Positions 1 to 10,316 of a DNA stretch of 64,000 nucleotides are shown here, piece by piece. Position numbers and translations under genes: made by a program. This DNA is from Meghimatium bilineatum (taxonomy: Eukaryota > Mollusca > Gastropoda > Stylommatophora > Philomycidae). The first letter of the stretch is position 1, and every line of letters starts with the position of its first letter. Below the pieces are notes generated by a model. The model saw nothing but the letters and a program-made list of their open reading frames with translations, was not told where the DNA came from and did no database searches. Location: contig CM067310.1 in assembly GCA_034231615.1 (NCBI GenBank), positions 2,311,501 through 2,375,500 on the forward strand. The letters are read 5' to 3'.

Positions 1-126
1 AAATGAATAGGCTATTTTCCTTCATCTCAAGGCCTACGCCATTACTGTTCACTATAGAGAAACATCTCTTGCAATACCTACGCCATTACTGTTAGCTATA
101 GCAACATATCTTGCAAGATCCATCGA

Positions 127-468
127 ATGAACTCCTCAGACATAGAAGGACTCACAACCATCAAAATAATTGAACATATTTTAAATGTCTTGCTCATCTG
201 GGCTTGCGATGGAGGAACAGCATCATGGTATGATGATATTGTAACTGAACCCACTGCTACACGATGTAGTGTTTGTTTTAATAACAAACCAATTCAATTC
301 GTATATCTTGGTCATTTTTGTGTTCACAATTTTCTTGCTTGTTTCCCTTTAAATCCAGATGGCGTTCGATGGATCCTTGAAGCTGTGAAGATGGCACATG
401 ATACGAATGACATTCCGCATGTATTTAAATTTGCACAAACCATTTTTACTAAAACATTATGCAAATAA
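127..468 (+). CDS. Unrecognised ORF, 113 aa
   Basis: An ATG-initiated open frame of 113 codons ends in TAA and has no repeat character. Residues 8-28 are moderately hydrophobic; Cys47, Cys50 and the run FVYLGHFCVHNFLACFP give a Cys/His-rich centre, and the tail is basic. The composition looks protein-like, but there is no family I can name. It lies antisense to, and beyond, the last TRPC exon seen, so it could be an independent gene, a mobile-element ORF or a fortuitous frame. No promoter or poly(A) signal was identified. Confidence 0.3.
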   Translation: MNSSDIEGLTTIKIIEHILNVLLIWACDGGTASWYDDIVTEPTATRCSVCFNNKPIQFVYLGHFCVHNFLACFPLNPDGVRWILEAVKMAHDTNDIPHVFKFAQTIFTKTLCK

Positions 469-469
469 A

Positions 470-965
470 AATGTGCTGTGCATTTTGACAAGGTATATGT
501 CGTTATGAATATACTTACGATCTATAACTTTTGGGGTCTTTGTTACCTTTAATATTTTGTGCTAGTTCGTTCTGATATCAAATAATTGGGCATTGTTGTC
601 GGATGGTTGAAAGGCGCCCGCCTCTCCACGATACTACATACCTACCTACATGGTATGTTTTCTTATTTAATTTCACTTTCACATTTTAGTTTTCTAAAAT
701 GAAATATTTAGTATGATACTATTTTTGTTTATTTCTGCATTCAGTTTAAAAAAAAAATTCCTTTCCTTTAAAAAACTACATTACAGAGAAAAGGGTACCA
801 CATCCATTGAAACAAATATACAGCTTTTCCTAATTTTATTTACGTATAATGCATTCTGAACATATTACACTTGCAATATTCAGTAAACACATTTTTATCA
901 TGGATAAAATTCAATTGTGCAATAGAGGATGGAATGTGTACTCGAATAATTTATCTTTGCATAGT
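470..965. other. No feature seen
   Basis: AT-rich unique sequence to the left of the first array; I found no TRPC exon on the minus strand here. Confidence 0.6.
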
Positions 966-969
966 TAAT

Positions 970-1373
970 TTGTCTATAAACAGACACAAGGTTATAAACA
1001 GACACAAGGTTATGAACAGACAAAAGGTTATAAAAAGACACAAGGTTATAAACAGACAAAAGGTTATAAACAGACACAAGGTTATGAACAGACAAAAGGT
1101 TATAAAAAGACACAAGGTTATAAACAGACAAAAGGTTATAAACAGACACAAGGTTATAAACAGACACAAGGTTATAAACAGACAAAAGGTTATAAAAAGA
1201 CACAAGGTTATAAACAGACACAAGGTTATAAACAGACAAAAGGTTATAAAAAGACACAAGGGTATAAACAGACACAAGGTTATAAACAGACACAAGGTTA
1301 TAAACAGACACAAGGTTATAAACAGACAAAAGGTTATAAACAGACACAATATTATAAACAGACACAAGGTTAG
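970..1373. repeat. 18-bp tandem array at TRPC donor
   Basis: Unit ACAAGGTTATAAACAGAC, about 22 copies with variants (AAAAGG, GTTATGAAC) in a partly regular pattern. It ends seven bases short of the 5' splice site of exon 1380-1519. Confidence 0.95.
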
Positions 1374-1379
1374 ACTAAC

Positions 1380-1519
1380 CTGATAGATAACCCAATATTT
1401 CACTGCAAAAATGGAGACATATATGCTTAGCACAGCAAAATCAAGAAGATTGTAAAAGTTTTTCAGGTGACCAGTGATGCCGGCGTGGTATATTTGATTG
1501 CATTCTTGACAGATCATGC
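1380..1519 (-). CDS. TRPC: TRPC exon, end of S2, S2-S3 linker and S3
   Basis: The acceptor is CATTTAG before 1519 and the donor TATCAG|GTTAGT after 1380. Two bases complete the Gly codon from the previous exon; 46 codons follow: MICQECNQIYHAGITGHLKN, then FYNLLDFAVLSIYVSIFAVK. The W/Y-N-x-x-D-F motif heading S3 is typical of TRPC (WNVLDFGMLSIF). It ends in phase 0. An 18-bp tandem array begins within ten bases of the donor. No following exon was identified in the remaining 1.3 kb of the window. Confidence 0.92.
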
Positions 1520-1894
1520 CTAAATGTAAATTGAATTCAGAGGAAAAAAAATAATTGTAAATATGAACGAAGTTAGAGAACAAGCTATTTACTCGACACA
1601 TCGTCATGGCTTCCCGCGAACTTCCATACGTGCTCCGATCTCATATTCAGTATGTCATTCAGCGTGTCGCAACTGACTGTTCTCATTTTGTTGTTGTTGA
1701 CAACACTTATTTGATTCCTATATGCCGCTTATTTCTTGCTTCACTCCCAAGTCTTTCATTCCTAGCCACAGGCTTCATCAATGACTCCAACCATCTCTTC
1801 CAGTAGTTCTTGAAACGCTTTTTCTGTCCTTAACTTGAACGCTTACCTACATACAGTTTTACCATGGAACAGTCTCATTGGAAGACGTTCGTCT

Positions 1895-2032
1895 GACGAC
1901 GTGACCAGCACAACACGACGTGACCAGCCCAACACGACGTGACCAGCCCAAACACGACGTGACCAGCCCAAACACGACGTGACCAGTCCAACACGACGTG
2001 ACCAGCCCAACACGACGTGACCAGCCCAACAC
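1895..2032. repeat. 19-bp tandem array
   Basis: Unit CCCAACACGACGTGACCAG, seven copies, next to a SINE. Confidence 0.9.
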
Positions 2033-2094
2033 TATTGAGACATGACCAGCAAGCCGTGAATACTTACCAACGTTTGTTTCAATTATGAATACTT

Positions 2095-2385
2095 TTAGGT
2101 TTCATTAGCGCCCGTATTTTACAGGGGCTCGAAATGGTAGTAAAGAATAGCAACACTATTTACGTTCCATGCATATTGTAAGAGGCGAATAAGAAGGGAT
2201 AGGCTTCTCATACCATGTAATTGTCAAATCCAGAATCCATACTGAAATCTAATGTGTCAGGCGGAGAGGCGCATATATCGCAGCCCAATTGTAAACCGTG
2301 CCACAACGAATTACGTTCTCTTGACTACATCCTGCTGATCTGCAGGAGTTTGAGAATGAACACATAAGAAAACGTCCGTTATCCT
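2095..2385 (+). mobile_element. Core-SINE copy
   Basis: Shares with about ten other copies the order GCCCGTATxTT, AGCAACACTxTTTAC, TxGTAAGAGGCGAxTAAG, GATGTGTCAGGC, ATATCGCAGC, GACTACATCCTGCTGATCTG and GGAGTTTGAGAATGAAC. Located in the TRPC intron after exon 2440. Confidence 0.8.
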
Positions 2386-2439
2386 ACACAGTATCTAAGC
2401 TAGACAGCGCACAATACATCAACAGTAAATGTAACTTAC

Positions 2440-2549
2440 CGATAATCCACAAACTCATCAGTATCTCCGTAACTCGCGGCGTGTCCACTCTCAGAGGAAA
2501 GTCCATGTTAAACACTGTTTCGTTATTGATTTTACGAAACTCCAGATAA
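2440..2549 (-). CDS. TRPC: TRPC exon, S1-S2 loop and S2
   Basis: The acceptor is CTACTTGCAG before 2549 and the donor ATCG|GTAAGT after 2440. It enters with one base left of a split codon, then 36 codons beginning YLEFRKINNETVFNMDFPLR, then RVTEILMSLWII. Asn-Glu-Thr is a potential N-glycosylation sequon, as expected for the extracellular S1-S2 loop. The hydrophobic end is S2 and joins through Gly to MICQEC in the next exon, like VWVLGMMWSEC in vertebrate TRPC. A 33-bp array starts only 21 bases upstream of the acceptor. Confidence 0.9.
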
Positions 2550-2570
2550 CTGCAAGTAGAAAGTCAGAAA

Positions 2571-2727
2571 ACGCAATCATGGGACCACTTAAACGGTAAG
2601 AAAACACAATCATGGGACCACTTAAACGGTAAGAAAACACAATCATGGGACCACTTAAACGGTAAGAAAACACAATCATGGGACCACTTAAACGGTAAGA
2701 AAGCACAATCATGGGACGACTTAAACG
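2571..2727. repeat. 33-bp array next to TRPC acceptor
   Basis: Five copies with core GGGACCACTTAAACGGTAAG. Starts 21 bases upstream of the acceptor of exon 2440-2549. Confidence 0.95.
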
Positions 2728-2780
2728 GTAAATTTAACTGTATAATCAATGATATGTCATTATAACTCATTATCATTAAT

Positions 2781-3264
2781 AGACGGACAATTGATATAAT
2801 AGACGGACAATTGATATAATAGACGGACAATTGATATAATAGACGGACAATTGATATAATAGACGGACAATTGATATAATAGACGGACAATTGATATAAT
2901 AGACGGACAATTGATATAATAGACGGACAACTGATATAATAGACGGACAATTGATATAATAGACGGACAATTGATATAATAGACGGACAACTGATATAAT
3001 AGACGGACAATTGATATAATAGACGGACAATTGATATAATAGACGGACAATTGATATAATAGACGGACAATTGATATAATAGACGGACAATTGATATAAT
3101 AGACGGACAATTGATATAATAGACGGACAACTGATATAATAGACGGACAATTGATATAATAGACGGACAATTGATATAATAGACGGACAACTGATATAAT
3201 AGACGGACAATTGATATAATAGACGGACAACTGATATAATAGACGGACAATTGATATAATAGAC
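2781..3264. repeat. 20-bp tandem array, 24 copies
   Basis: Unit AGACGGACAATTGATATAAT, with a T/C variant (CAACTG) in about five copies. Otherwise almost perfect, so it is young. Confidence 0.97.
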
Positions 3265-4374
3265 TATCAGACCGGGAAGACACCGGCAGTATTTGTCTGT
3301 GTAAACATTGTCTAAATTAACCGGTGTGTTGCACATGACATTTGCAACGTTTCAAACCTTAGGTCTTTTTCAAGTGAAATAGTCTTGCCTAATAACTCCA
3401 TAAAAAAGGACTGAGGTTGAGACGTTGAAAATATCTTGTATTTTATTAAAATGTCTTATTTGTTGTTGTTATTAAATCAATACCCTATAGTCTGATAGTC
3501 TGTGCGGTCATTGTAAATCTGATCTATCTTGTGTTTTACACGTGCGGTCATTGTAAAGCTGATCTTCCTTGTGTTTTATGTAAGTACGTATGTTATACAT
3601 TTCTACAGCAGCCTCACCCATTATCAATTCTATATGTTCTTGCGTGGAGAGTCGTGTAGTTTATAAATATCTGACTTGCTGTGTTGGTGAGGGTATGTTG
3701 AATTGAGGGTCCGTGTGTTGCTGACACTATTTATGACTCAGTTTATCGGCCCACCGGGTAATGTAGGCGAACTCCAGCACACGGTGTGGACCGCATCGGG
3801 CATGGTGAGACACGTAGAAAACCATGGTCATCCACTGCATCGTACTTCACTTCTAGTCGTCTCGATTCGTCTTGCCACTGGTTTCAAACGAGGTCCGACA
3901 AGAGAGTGAGGTCCGACAAGAGAGTGAGGTCGACGCTTTGCACAACTCCTTCTCAACTTTAATCAAAATCCCAAGTGCAAGGCCATTTTCACATCAACAA
4001 ACTTTTTTGCAAGGTCATAATTCTAACTGAATTTTCAAAAGTGGATGTAAAAAATGGTCATCATCACCATCATGTGATGGACGAACACATACATGACTTA
4101 CTAGCTGTGTAGTTGAGGATATGTCGAATTGAGAGTCCGCGTGTTGCTGACACTCCTGGAAGCTTCCACCGTGGACACAACTATCAACACCAGAAAAATA
4201 ATGAAAGACACGGCGTGACATACAAATTTGATGACAGGAAACTGCAGCACTTTGGCCCCCTGTCGAAAGAAGTACAAAAGATAATTGAAATCTTATTAGA
4301 GCGTGCTATAATCTGTTAATCACATAGTGCATACACATTATCCAACAATTATTTGATTGGATCCCCAGAAATTA

Positions 4375-4612
4375 TAACCAATAGAGCCTATTGCCATGTG
4401 ACGTATTCCTTCCAGAACGTTGTCTTCCCAATGAACTCTCTGAACCTCTCTCTGTCTGGGGCTATGTGGCTTGCATTTTCTAGCGATGTATTCATGTTAT
4501 CTTTAATGTCGTCAGTCCATCGTCTTCTTGGTCTGCCCTTTCTCCTCTACCCAGGTACTCTTCCCTCCATTATTTGTCTTTCTATAGAGCCTATAGTCCT
4601 GCAAAAACATTA
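4375..4612 (-). mobile_element. LINE 3' end, same family as 8.4-kb copy
   Basis: The reverse strand encodes RPRRRWTDDIKDNMNTSLEN and ends KTTFWKEYVT, nearly identical to the 8.4- and 27.8-kb copies. The 20-bp tail is not expanded here. 5' truncated at about 4612, directly next to another LINE fragment on the opposite strand. Confidence 0.8.
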
Positions 4613-4706
4613 CAGATAAAAAATCGATGGCGAGGATGCAAACAGAAAAACGAAGTCCCAACTATTAAAAAGTTTTATTTTTCCAATGGCAACATATGGT
4701 TGCGAG

Positions 4707-4812
4707 ACATGGGCAATGATATCCGCAACGGAAAAGAAAATGTCGGCATTCGAAATCAAATGTTTTCGAATGCCGACATTTTCTTTTCCGTTGCGGATAT
4801 CATTGCCCATGT
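4707..4812. repeat. Perfect inverted repeat, about 49-bp arms
   Basis: Arms 4707-4756 and 4763-4812 with a loop of about six bases (TCAAAT). The left arm is LINE coding sequence (ISATEKKMSAFEIKCF); the right is its exact inverted copy. Confidence 0.95.
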
Positions 4813-4910
4813 GATATCATAAGAATGTGGTCAGAAAGACGAACCAACGCAGACGTCCGCACTGACTTGAACATAGAAGAAAACTGGCCCCAAAAAACTA
4901 TCACACAACA

Positions 4911-5748
4911 TAAGCTAACATATGCAAGCTACAAGCTGACATAACATATGCAAGCTACAAGCTGACATAACATATGCAAGCTACAAGCTGACATAACATA
5001 TGCAAGCTACAAGCTGACATAACATATGCAAGCTACAAGCTGACATAACATATGCAAGCTACAAGCTGACATAACATATGCAAGCTACAAGCTGACATAA
5101 CATATGCAAGCTACAAGCTGACATAACATATGCAAGCTACAAGCTGACATAACATATGCAAGCTACAAGCTGACATAACATATGCAAGCTACAAGCTGAC
5201 ATAACATATGCAAGCTACAAGCTGACATAACATATGCAAGCTACAAGCTGACATAACATATGCAAGCTACAAGCTGACATAACATATGCAAGCTACAAGC
5301 TGACATAACATATGCAAGCTACAAGCTGACATAACATATGCAAGCTACAAGCTGACATAACATATGCAAGCTACAAGCTGACATAACATATGCAAGCTAC
5401 AAGCTGACATAACATATGCAAGCTACAAGCTGACATAACATATGCAAGCTACAAGCTGACATAACATATGCAAGCTACAAGCTGACATAACATATGCAAG
5501 CTACAAGCTGACATAACATATGCAAGCTACAAGCTGACATAACATATGCAAGCTACAAGCTGACATAACATATGCAAGCTACAAGCTGACATAACATATG
5601 CAAGCTACAAGCTGACATAACATATGCAAGCTACAAGCTGACATAACATATGCAAGCTACAAGCTGACATAACATATGCAAGCTACAAGCTGACATAACA
5701 TATGCAAGCTACAAGCTGACATAACATATGCAAGCTACAAGCTGACAT
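4911..5748. repeat. 26-bp tandem array, about 32 copies
   Basis: Core CATATGCAAGCTACAAGCTG; almost no variation. Derived from LINE codons TYASYKL just upstream (4915-4940). Confidence 0.97.
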
Positions 5749-6299
5749 ATAAAAAGAGACACATTGGTTTCTAAAGATTAATCATGGAGGAGAGAATTTT
5801 AGGCAAGAGAACAAGAGGCAGACCAAGACTATGAGGGACACATTCAAATCATTCGCACGCCGACCTGCAAACTCAGACTCTAATCTACTTGTTGTTGGTG
5901 GTTTCAAACAAACTTTACTCCGGTCGTGCACCCAGTTACCAGGAAGTAAGGAACCAGGCTGGGCCGTAGATATATTTAATTTAGGGAGGGCGTGTGTGGG
6001 AAGATCTTTATATCTCTGATGATTTGGGGTGAGGGGGTAATCGAAATTGGAGAGGAGACGGACGAAATGGGGGAGGGGTGGGGTTACCCTCTTATTGTTT
6101 TAATTCCTAGTACTGGCAGCCATGCTGTGATTTACGTATCCTGGGTTTGTTGTAACATACCAACCATATTCCGAGGAACTGACAGCCATGCTGTAATTTC
6201 CTTAGCCTGAGTTTGTAACACATCAACCATATTCCCTATCTTAATATTAGGGCTCATGCTCTGGGAAGGTCGAGGAATGTCGTCATCCATTGCTGCTAT

Positions 6300-6810
6300 C
6301 AAGTGCGGTAGCGTATCGGTTTCTGGTAAACCAATAACTGGGCAGCTGAGATATATTGTCTATTGCCTTTCCCCAAGTGAATGTTGGTTGATAATATCCA
6401 TACTTGCCCTTAAGCGTAGCGGTGGGAGCCTCAGTTGTTTCTCAAGGCCAGATACATCGCCTTGGTTGCATTAAGTCTATCTTTATTCAAGGTTATCTTC
6501 CTGTTTTATATCCTTGAGACTAACGGGAATTGAACCAGTCCGTTCTACGGTACCAAATCGCCTAGCAACAATTGCACACGCGTGTGAAATTGTTGCTAGG
6601 TGATTTGGTGCCGTAGAACGGACTGGTTCAATTCCCGTTAGTCTCAAGAATTTTAAAAATATTATCCTCTGGCTTCCTACTTAAATTTACTTGTTTTATA
6701 TCCACCGTTTTCTTGATCTATCTGTGGCTTGATCTCCGGATATTCTTTTGTTATATGCTCTTGTTGGTATCCAGAAGACATACAATAGAGCTTCCAATGT
6801 AGACCGAACC
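6300..6810 (-). mobile_element. LINE RT-tail fragment interrupted by a SINE
   Basis: Sequence on both sides of 6514-6700 aligns by eye with the LINE pieces at 38475-39110 and 58110-58700 (CYQCQTW family). The interruption is a SINE flanked by a repeated TGTTTTATATCC (about 6502-6513 and 6690-6702), a probable target-site duplication. Confidence 0.6.
6514..6701 (+). mobile_element. tRNA-headed SINE with inverted head duplication
   Basis: The right half (6589-6700) contains GACTGGTTCAATTCCCG, a good RNA polymerase III B box, and ends near AAATTTAC. A second, inverted copy of the head (6513-6572) makes a hairpin with about 60-bp arms and two mismatches. A single-headed relative lies reversed at 32757-32850. 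Flanked by TGTTTTATATCC on both sides. Confidence 0.65.
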
Positions 6811-6825
6811 CATATTTATCTCCAT

Positions 6826-7075
6826 AGTGTAGTGGTTAAACCGGTTGCTTTGTTCTCAAGAAGTAGAGGGTTTAAATCCCTCTTGCGAAGTTTTGTTTAC
6901 AAACAAGAGATCACTTAGTTATTTATGGTTGCCAGTGTGTAAACAATGTCTGGACCTTTAGTTCTTGGTACAAAGAATAGGACCACTGTCGTCTGTTCAG
7001 GCATGTCGTAGGAGGCGACTGAGGAAAGTTGGGGGATGGAATGAAAATTTGTCACAAAGGAAAAATTCAACATCA
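6826..7075 (+). mobile_element. SINE with tRNA-like head and core domain
   Basis: The head has A box-like TAGTGTAGTGGTTAA and B box-like GGGTTTAAATCCC (6834-6893); the core ATGTCGTAGGAGGCGACTGA at 7003 is the same as in the core-SINEs. It shows that this family has a tRNA-derived 5' end. Confidence 0.6.
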
Positions 7076-7243
7076 CTACATGTCTTGTCTCAATTTCTTA
7101 CTTTTGTTTTCTGTTTTCTTCATACCACATAGCTGTACTTTAGAAGGATGATTTCGAATTAGTTCACAAGCCTGTATCGTCGAGGGACTTGAGAAAAGAC
7201 ATATGTTACCAATAATCTGATTAAAGTTAAGTATTATTCAAAC

Positions 7244-7408
7244 CTTGCTTCCAGGGAAGAAAATATGCAGAAAAACTAGGAATGGGTATGCACAGATGAA
7301 TATCGACGTCAGCATTAGTCGCCTCGCCCATCCTGCGCGCTCCAGCGTTCCCACTCCACTGTACCAAGTTCTGACCACTCTTTGCTGACAACTAGGATGC
7401 GCCACGAA
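7244..7408 (-). CDS. TRPC: TRPC exon, pre-S1 elbow
   Basis: The acceptor is CCTCAG before 7408 and the donor AGCAAG|GTTTGA after 7244. The 55 codons (residues 299-353) start FVAHPSCQQRVVRTWYSG, a hallmark of TRPC channels, and continue through the amphipathic W-rich pre-S1 segment to LMLTSIFICAYPFLVFLHIF, the half-buried pre-S1 helix. It ends FFPGSK in phase 0. The exon that should follow, encoding S1 (family pattern PFxKFxxHxxSYxxFL), was not recognised. Confidence 0.94.
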
Positions 7409-7419
7409 CTGAGGACAGT

Positions 7420-8380
7420 ACCAGAATATGATTGCTACATTAAAATTGCTAGCAAGTTTCCCATTTTCCGTGTTACATAATTTGCATTGCATGTGATAGC
7501 TTATTTTGTCAGCATTTTGCTGAGACAGCCACGAGACAACATTTTCCGGAGACGGCCATGATGGATTATTCGATACCTGTCGCCCTTCCAGAAATATTCT
7601 TGTCCAATCCTTCAATGTTGTATTTCAGACACAATTTTCACCATACACCGCCTGCATTCTGTAATGAATATTAAGATAGAACACCGGTGGCAGTATTCAT
7701 TCCGATACTATAAATGCTTGGGCTGGGGCAACACATGAAAAATATGAAGATAAGCGTAGATAGGTATATGTGTTACCAATATTTATAAACAAAACAGACT
7801 AGCAATGGGGCACAGCGACATACGATGTTTCGACTAAAAAAAACCTTCGGAGGACGAAATAAAACATACAAACAGGCAATATACTTGACATAAGAAAGTA
7901 CATATGGTGTGGCTGTGATAGAGAAAAGACATACAATCATGGTAGGAAACATATCATGGGAAATGGGAAAGATTAAAGGTCAAAGCTGAAAGAGTCCAAC
8001 AAGATAAGAGGAGACAGATATAACATGGAGAGCGGATAGAATGAACACAACAACAGGGGACACAGACATAGCAAAATACCACGAAGGGAAGTGACCTCAG
8101 ATAGTGCCCTGTTACCTAAGGTCCTTATAGAGGGGGGATTACCCTTCCAAACAATAACGTCTTCCATCTTCCAAAAAGATTCTGCGAAAAGTAAATGCAA
8201 TGCGCCTTGATATAACCGACATGGACACCAGTCCTAGGTTGAAAGATGCGGGCCTCGACCAAATGAGGCGAAACCCCGACTTAACAAACAAACAAAGTAA
8301 ATGCCATGTTAAATGTTCATTTAATCTTTATATGAGACTTTTAGATTCATTGTATATTAATTTATAATTGTTTTTAGTAT
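7420..8380. other. TRPC intron sequence without recognised features
   Basis: Apart from the exon at 7244-7408 no ORF or repeat stands out. CCTTCGGAGGACGAAATAAAAC near 7850 gives a short duplicated-looking tract only. Confidence 0.5.
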
Positions 8381-8930
8381 TAAATGTGTTATGTGACGTA
8401 TGTGTGTGTCATGTGACGTATGTGTGTGTCATGTGACGTATGTGTGTGTCATGTGACGTATGTGTGTGTCATGTGACGTATTCCTTCCAGAACGTTGTCT
8501 TCCCAATGAACTCTCTGAACCTCTCTCTGTCTTGGGCGATGTGGCTTGCATTTTCTAGCGATGTATTCATGTTATCTTTAATGTCGTCAGTCCATCGTCT
8601 TCTTGGTCTGCCTCTTCTCCTCTACCCAGGTACTCTTCTCTCCATTATTTGTCTTTCTAAACAGTTGTGTCTCTTAATATGACCAAACAGGCGTAGTTTT
8701 CTTTTTGTTATTGTGTTTAGTAACCAACACTCTGGAATATTCAGTGTGTTTATAATATCTGAGTTTCTGATTTTATCCTTCCATGATATTCTAAGTATCT
8801 TTCTGTAGCATTTCATCCCGAAGGCATTGATATTCTTTGCCGCTGTTTTACTTAGGGCCAATGTTTCACAGCCGTATGTTGCAACCGGAAAAATAAAAGT
8901 TTGTAACATTAGCACTTTCATTTCTATTTA
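8380..8930 (-). mobile_element. LINE 3' end (RT C-terminal region, RTE/CR1-like)
   Basis: The frame 8921-8622 gives FPVATYGCETLALSKTAAKN, then FGMKCYRKILRISWKDK and LFGHIKRHNCLERQIMERR, the conserved post-RT tail of many LINEs. It continues through RGRPRRRWTDDIKDNMN to KTTFWKEYVT. The 3' end is a 20-bp tandem tail (8386-8480) built of TATGTGTGTGTCATGTGACG. The same tail marks the copy at 27.8 kb. Located in a TRPC intron, same strand as the gene. Confidence 0.85.
8386..8480. repeat. 20-bp LINE 3' tail repeat
   Basis: Unit TATGTGTGTGTCATGTGACG, about 4.5 copies, at the 3' end of the LINE 8380-8930; the same unit at 27782-27842. Confidence 0.9.
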
Positions 8931-9124
8931 TATTAACTAGTATATTTATTCTGTATAAAATATGTTTGAGTATGTATGAGTGTCAAGCAGGAATTAGTTG
9001 GATTTATATTTGATTCATATGGAAATAACTGCCTCGGTTTTCGTCGGTTTTGGATTTCGCCGATTGTTTTTGGACGAAACACTAACGTAAATCAAAGCTT
9101 AACTTCAAATACATGCAGATAAGG

Positions 9125-10062
9125 AACACCCGTTGCATTCCGAAATACAGAAAGTTAAAGGCAGCAGACTCAAGAGAGGAAGGTCGTGGATGGGACGTGC
9201 TGAGGATGTCATACAAAGCGTGTGCAGATTACAGGATGTGGCAGCAGGTGCGGAATGGATAGGTCTACCCACAGATTTCGAAACTTGTTTGAGAGTAGTA
9301 ATATCACTTAGCAGGGAATGCAGAGAATGGTGTCCCACAGCTGTGGAGAAAGAAGTGCAGGCTTTAATCAGTGAGAATACCAAAGAGGGGGATGTGATTA
9401 TATACACTGATGGATCTGTAATTAGGCATGTTCGCATTGCTTGGGCCTTTATAGCTCAGTGCGCAGGTGAAACGATCAAGGAGGAAAATGGTGCCTTTGC
9501 GGTAACTACGAGTAGTGTGACCATGGAGACTATGGCGGTGACCAAGGCATTTGAGTAGCTACGCACACAGAAGGTAACGCAGGTCTGCATCTTGAGTGAC
9601 TCTATGAGTATGATAAAGAAGGTACAAGTGGGTCTCGTTCGCGAACAGTGGATTGAGGCCTTGAGAAATGCGAGCTTGAAAGCGGTTACATTTATTTTCG
9701 TTCCGGGACATGTGGGCGTTCGATGCAATGAAAGAGCGGATCAACTGGCATCGTGTGCGATTGTGGCAAAGAGCGATGGGGCAATGGATCGCGCTGACGT
9801 TTTGAACTCCTTAAGAGATATAACACGCGAGAGTGAGACTAATGTGGATGATGATTCCTTTTCAATGGCTAGGATTAAAGATCAGGGATGGAGATGCGGT
9901 GTTGCTAGAGGTGAACATTTTGGAGGGCGCAGAAGAATGATGGTCAGCCAGCATAGGACCGGTACTGTCAGCAAAAGTGTGATGGCGGATACACTCAAGG
10001 AGAGATCGGAGCAACTATGGATGTGTCCAGTTTGCAGTGAAGATGATCCGACGACTAACTAA
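9125..10062 (+). pseudogene. Non-LTR retrotransposon RNase H region, one nonsense codon
   Basis: The frame from 9133 to a TAA at 10060-10062 encodes the C-terminal RNase H domain of a LINE. Visible catalytic landmarks are YTDGSV (Asp), METMAV (Glu), ILSDSMSM (Asp) and GHVGVRCNERADQLAS (His, Asp), followed by a tail with RRTGTVS-like residues and CPVCSEDDPTTN. A TAG at 9556-9558 replaces the Trp codon present in the otherwise very similar copy at 51315-52034. The element ends in a 3' (ACTA)n tail at 10056-10083. It is inserted antisense in a TRPC intron. The upstream RT part is missing (5' truncated). Confidence 0.9.
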
Positions 10063-10117
10063 CTAACTAACTAACTAACTAAAGCTTAACTGTAGCATTG
10101 TATTAATTCGGGCATAC

Positions 10118-10291
10118 CTTTTTCTCTTTGAAGTCCAAAGCCATTTTGAATCTCGCGAAGCTCTCAAATTTTTCCTGATGATGTTTACCAGTTTTGTTTA
10201 AGACAAGTTCTAGTTCCTTCTGTGTTCTGATTCGATCTAGAAGTTTCACGACATAGTCACTCAGCTGATCAGCAATGTCCCTGTACTCTCT
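10118..10291 (-). CDS. TRPC: TRPC exon, linker helices
   Basis: The acceptor is CCTTACAG before 10291 and the donor AAAAAG|GTATGC after 10118. The 58 codons (residues 241-298) are REYRDIADQLSDYVVKLLDR, then a helix with RTQKELELVLN and KFESFARFKMALDFKEKK. They match the cytosolic linker-helix domain of TRPC proteins, which packs against the ankyrin domain in the tetramer. Both ends are phase 0. The next intron contains a complete RNase H-bearing LINE 3' end on the opposite strand (9125-10085) and another LINE end (8380-8930). Confidence 0.94.
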
Positions 10292-10316
10292 CTGTAAGGA
10301 CATTAGAGGGAGAAGG

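Larger units (their letters stand above)
4640..5850 (+). mobile_element. LINE fragment split by a palindrome and a 26-bp array
   Basis: Plus-strand translation shows ATYGCETWAMISATEKKMSA before 4756, ERRTNADVRTDLNIEENWPQ near 4830-4890, and ERILGKRTRGRPRL at 5785-5832: the RT tail of one LINE copy in order. A perfect inverted duplication (4707-4812) and a tandem array (4911-5748) interrupt it. The array unit is the coding stretch following HKLTYASYKL. Confidence 0.8.

Noticed and set aside
871-1607. Long frames on both strands over the 18-bp array
   Set aside because: A unit divisible by three keeps frames open; only the 1380-1519 part, with splice sites, is coding.
2564-3336. Long minus-strand frames with ISIVRLLYQLSVYY repeats
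   Set aside because: By-product of the 20-bp array; no domain or start context.
3618-3670. Candidate TRPC exon IFINYTTLHARTYRIDN
   Set aside because: Phase fits exon 2549 but the acceptor is weak, there is no S1 helix and length is only 53 bp; kept only as a remark in the missing-exon finding.
4914-5748. CRISPR-like array
   Set aside because: Direct head-to-tail repeats without spacers in an animal genome.
6826-6897. Possible tRNA gene
   Set aside because: A and B boxes are present but the arms do not pair into a proper cloverleaf and the sequence continues into a SINE core.
7140-7237. Open minus-strand frame right after the 7244 donor
   Set aside because: Encodes no hydrophobic S1-like segment and has no clear acceptor/donor pair.
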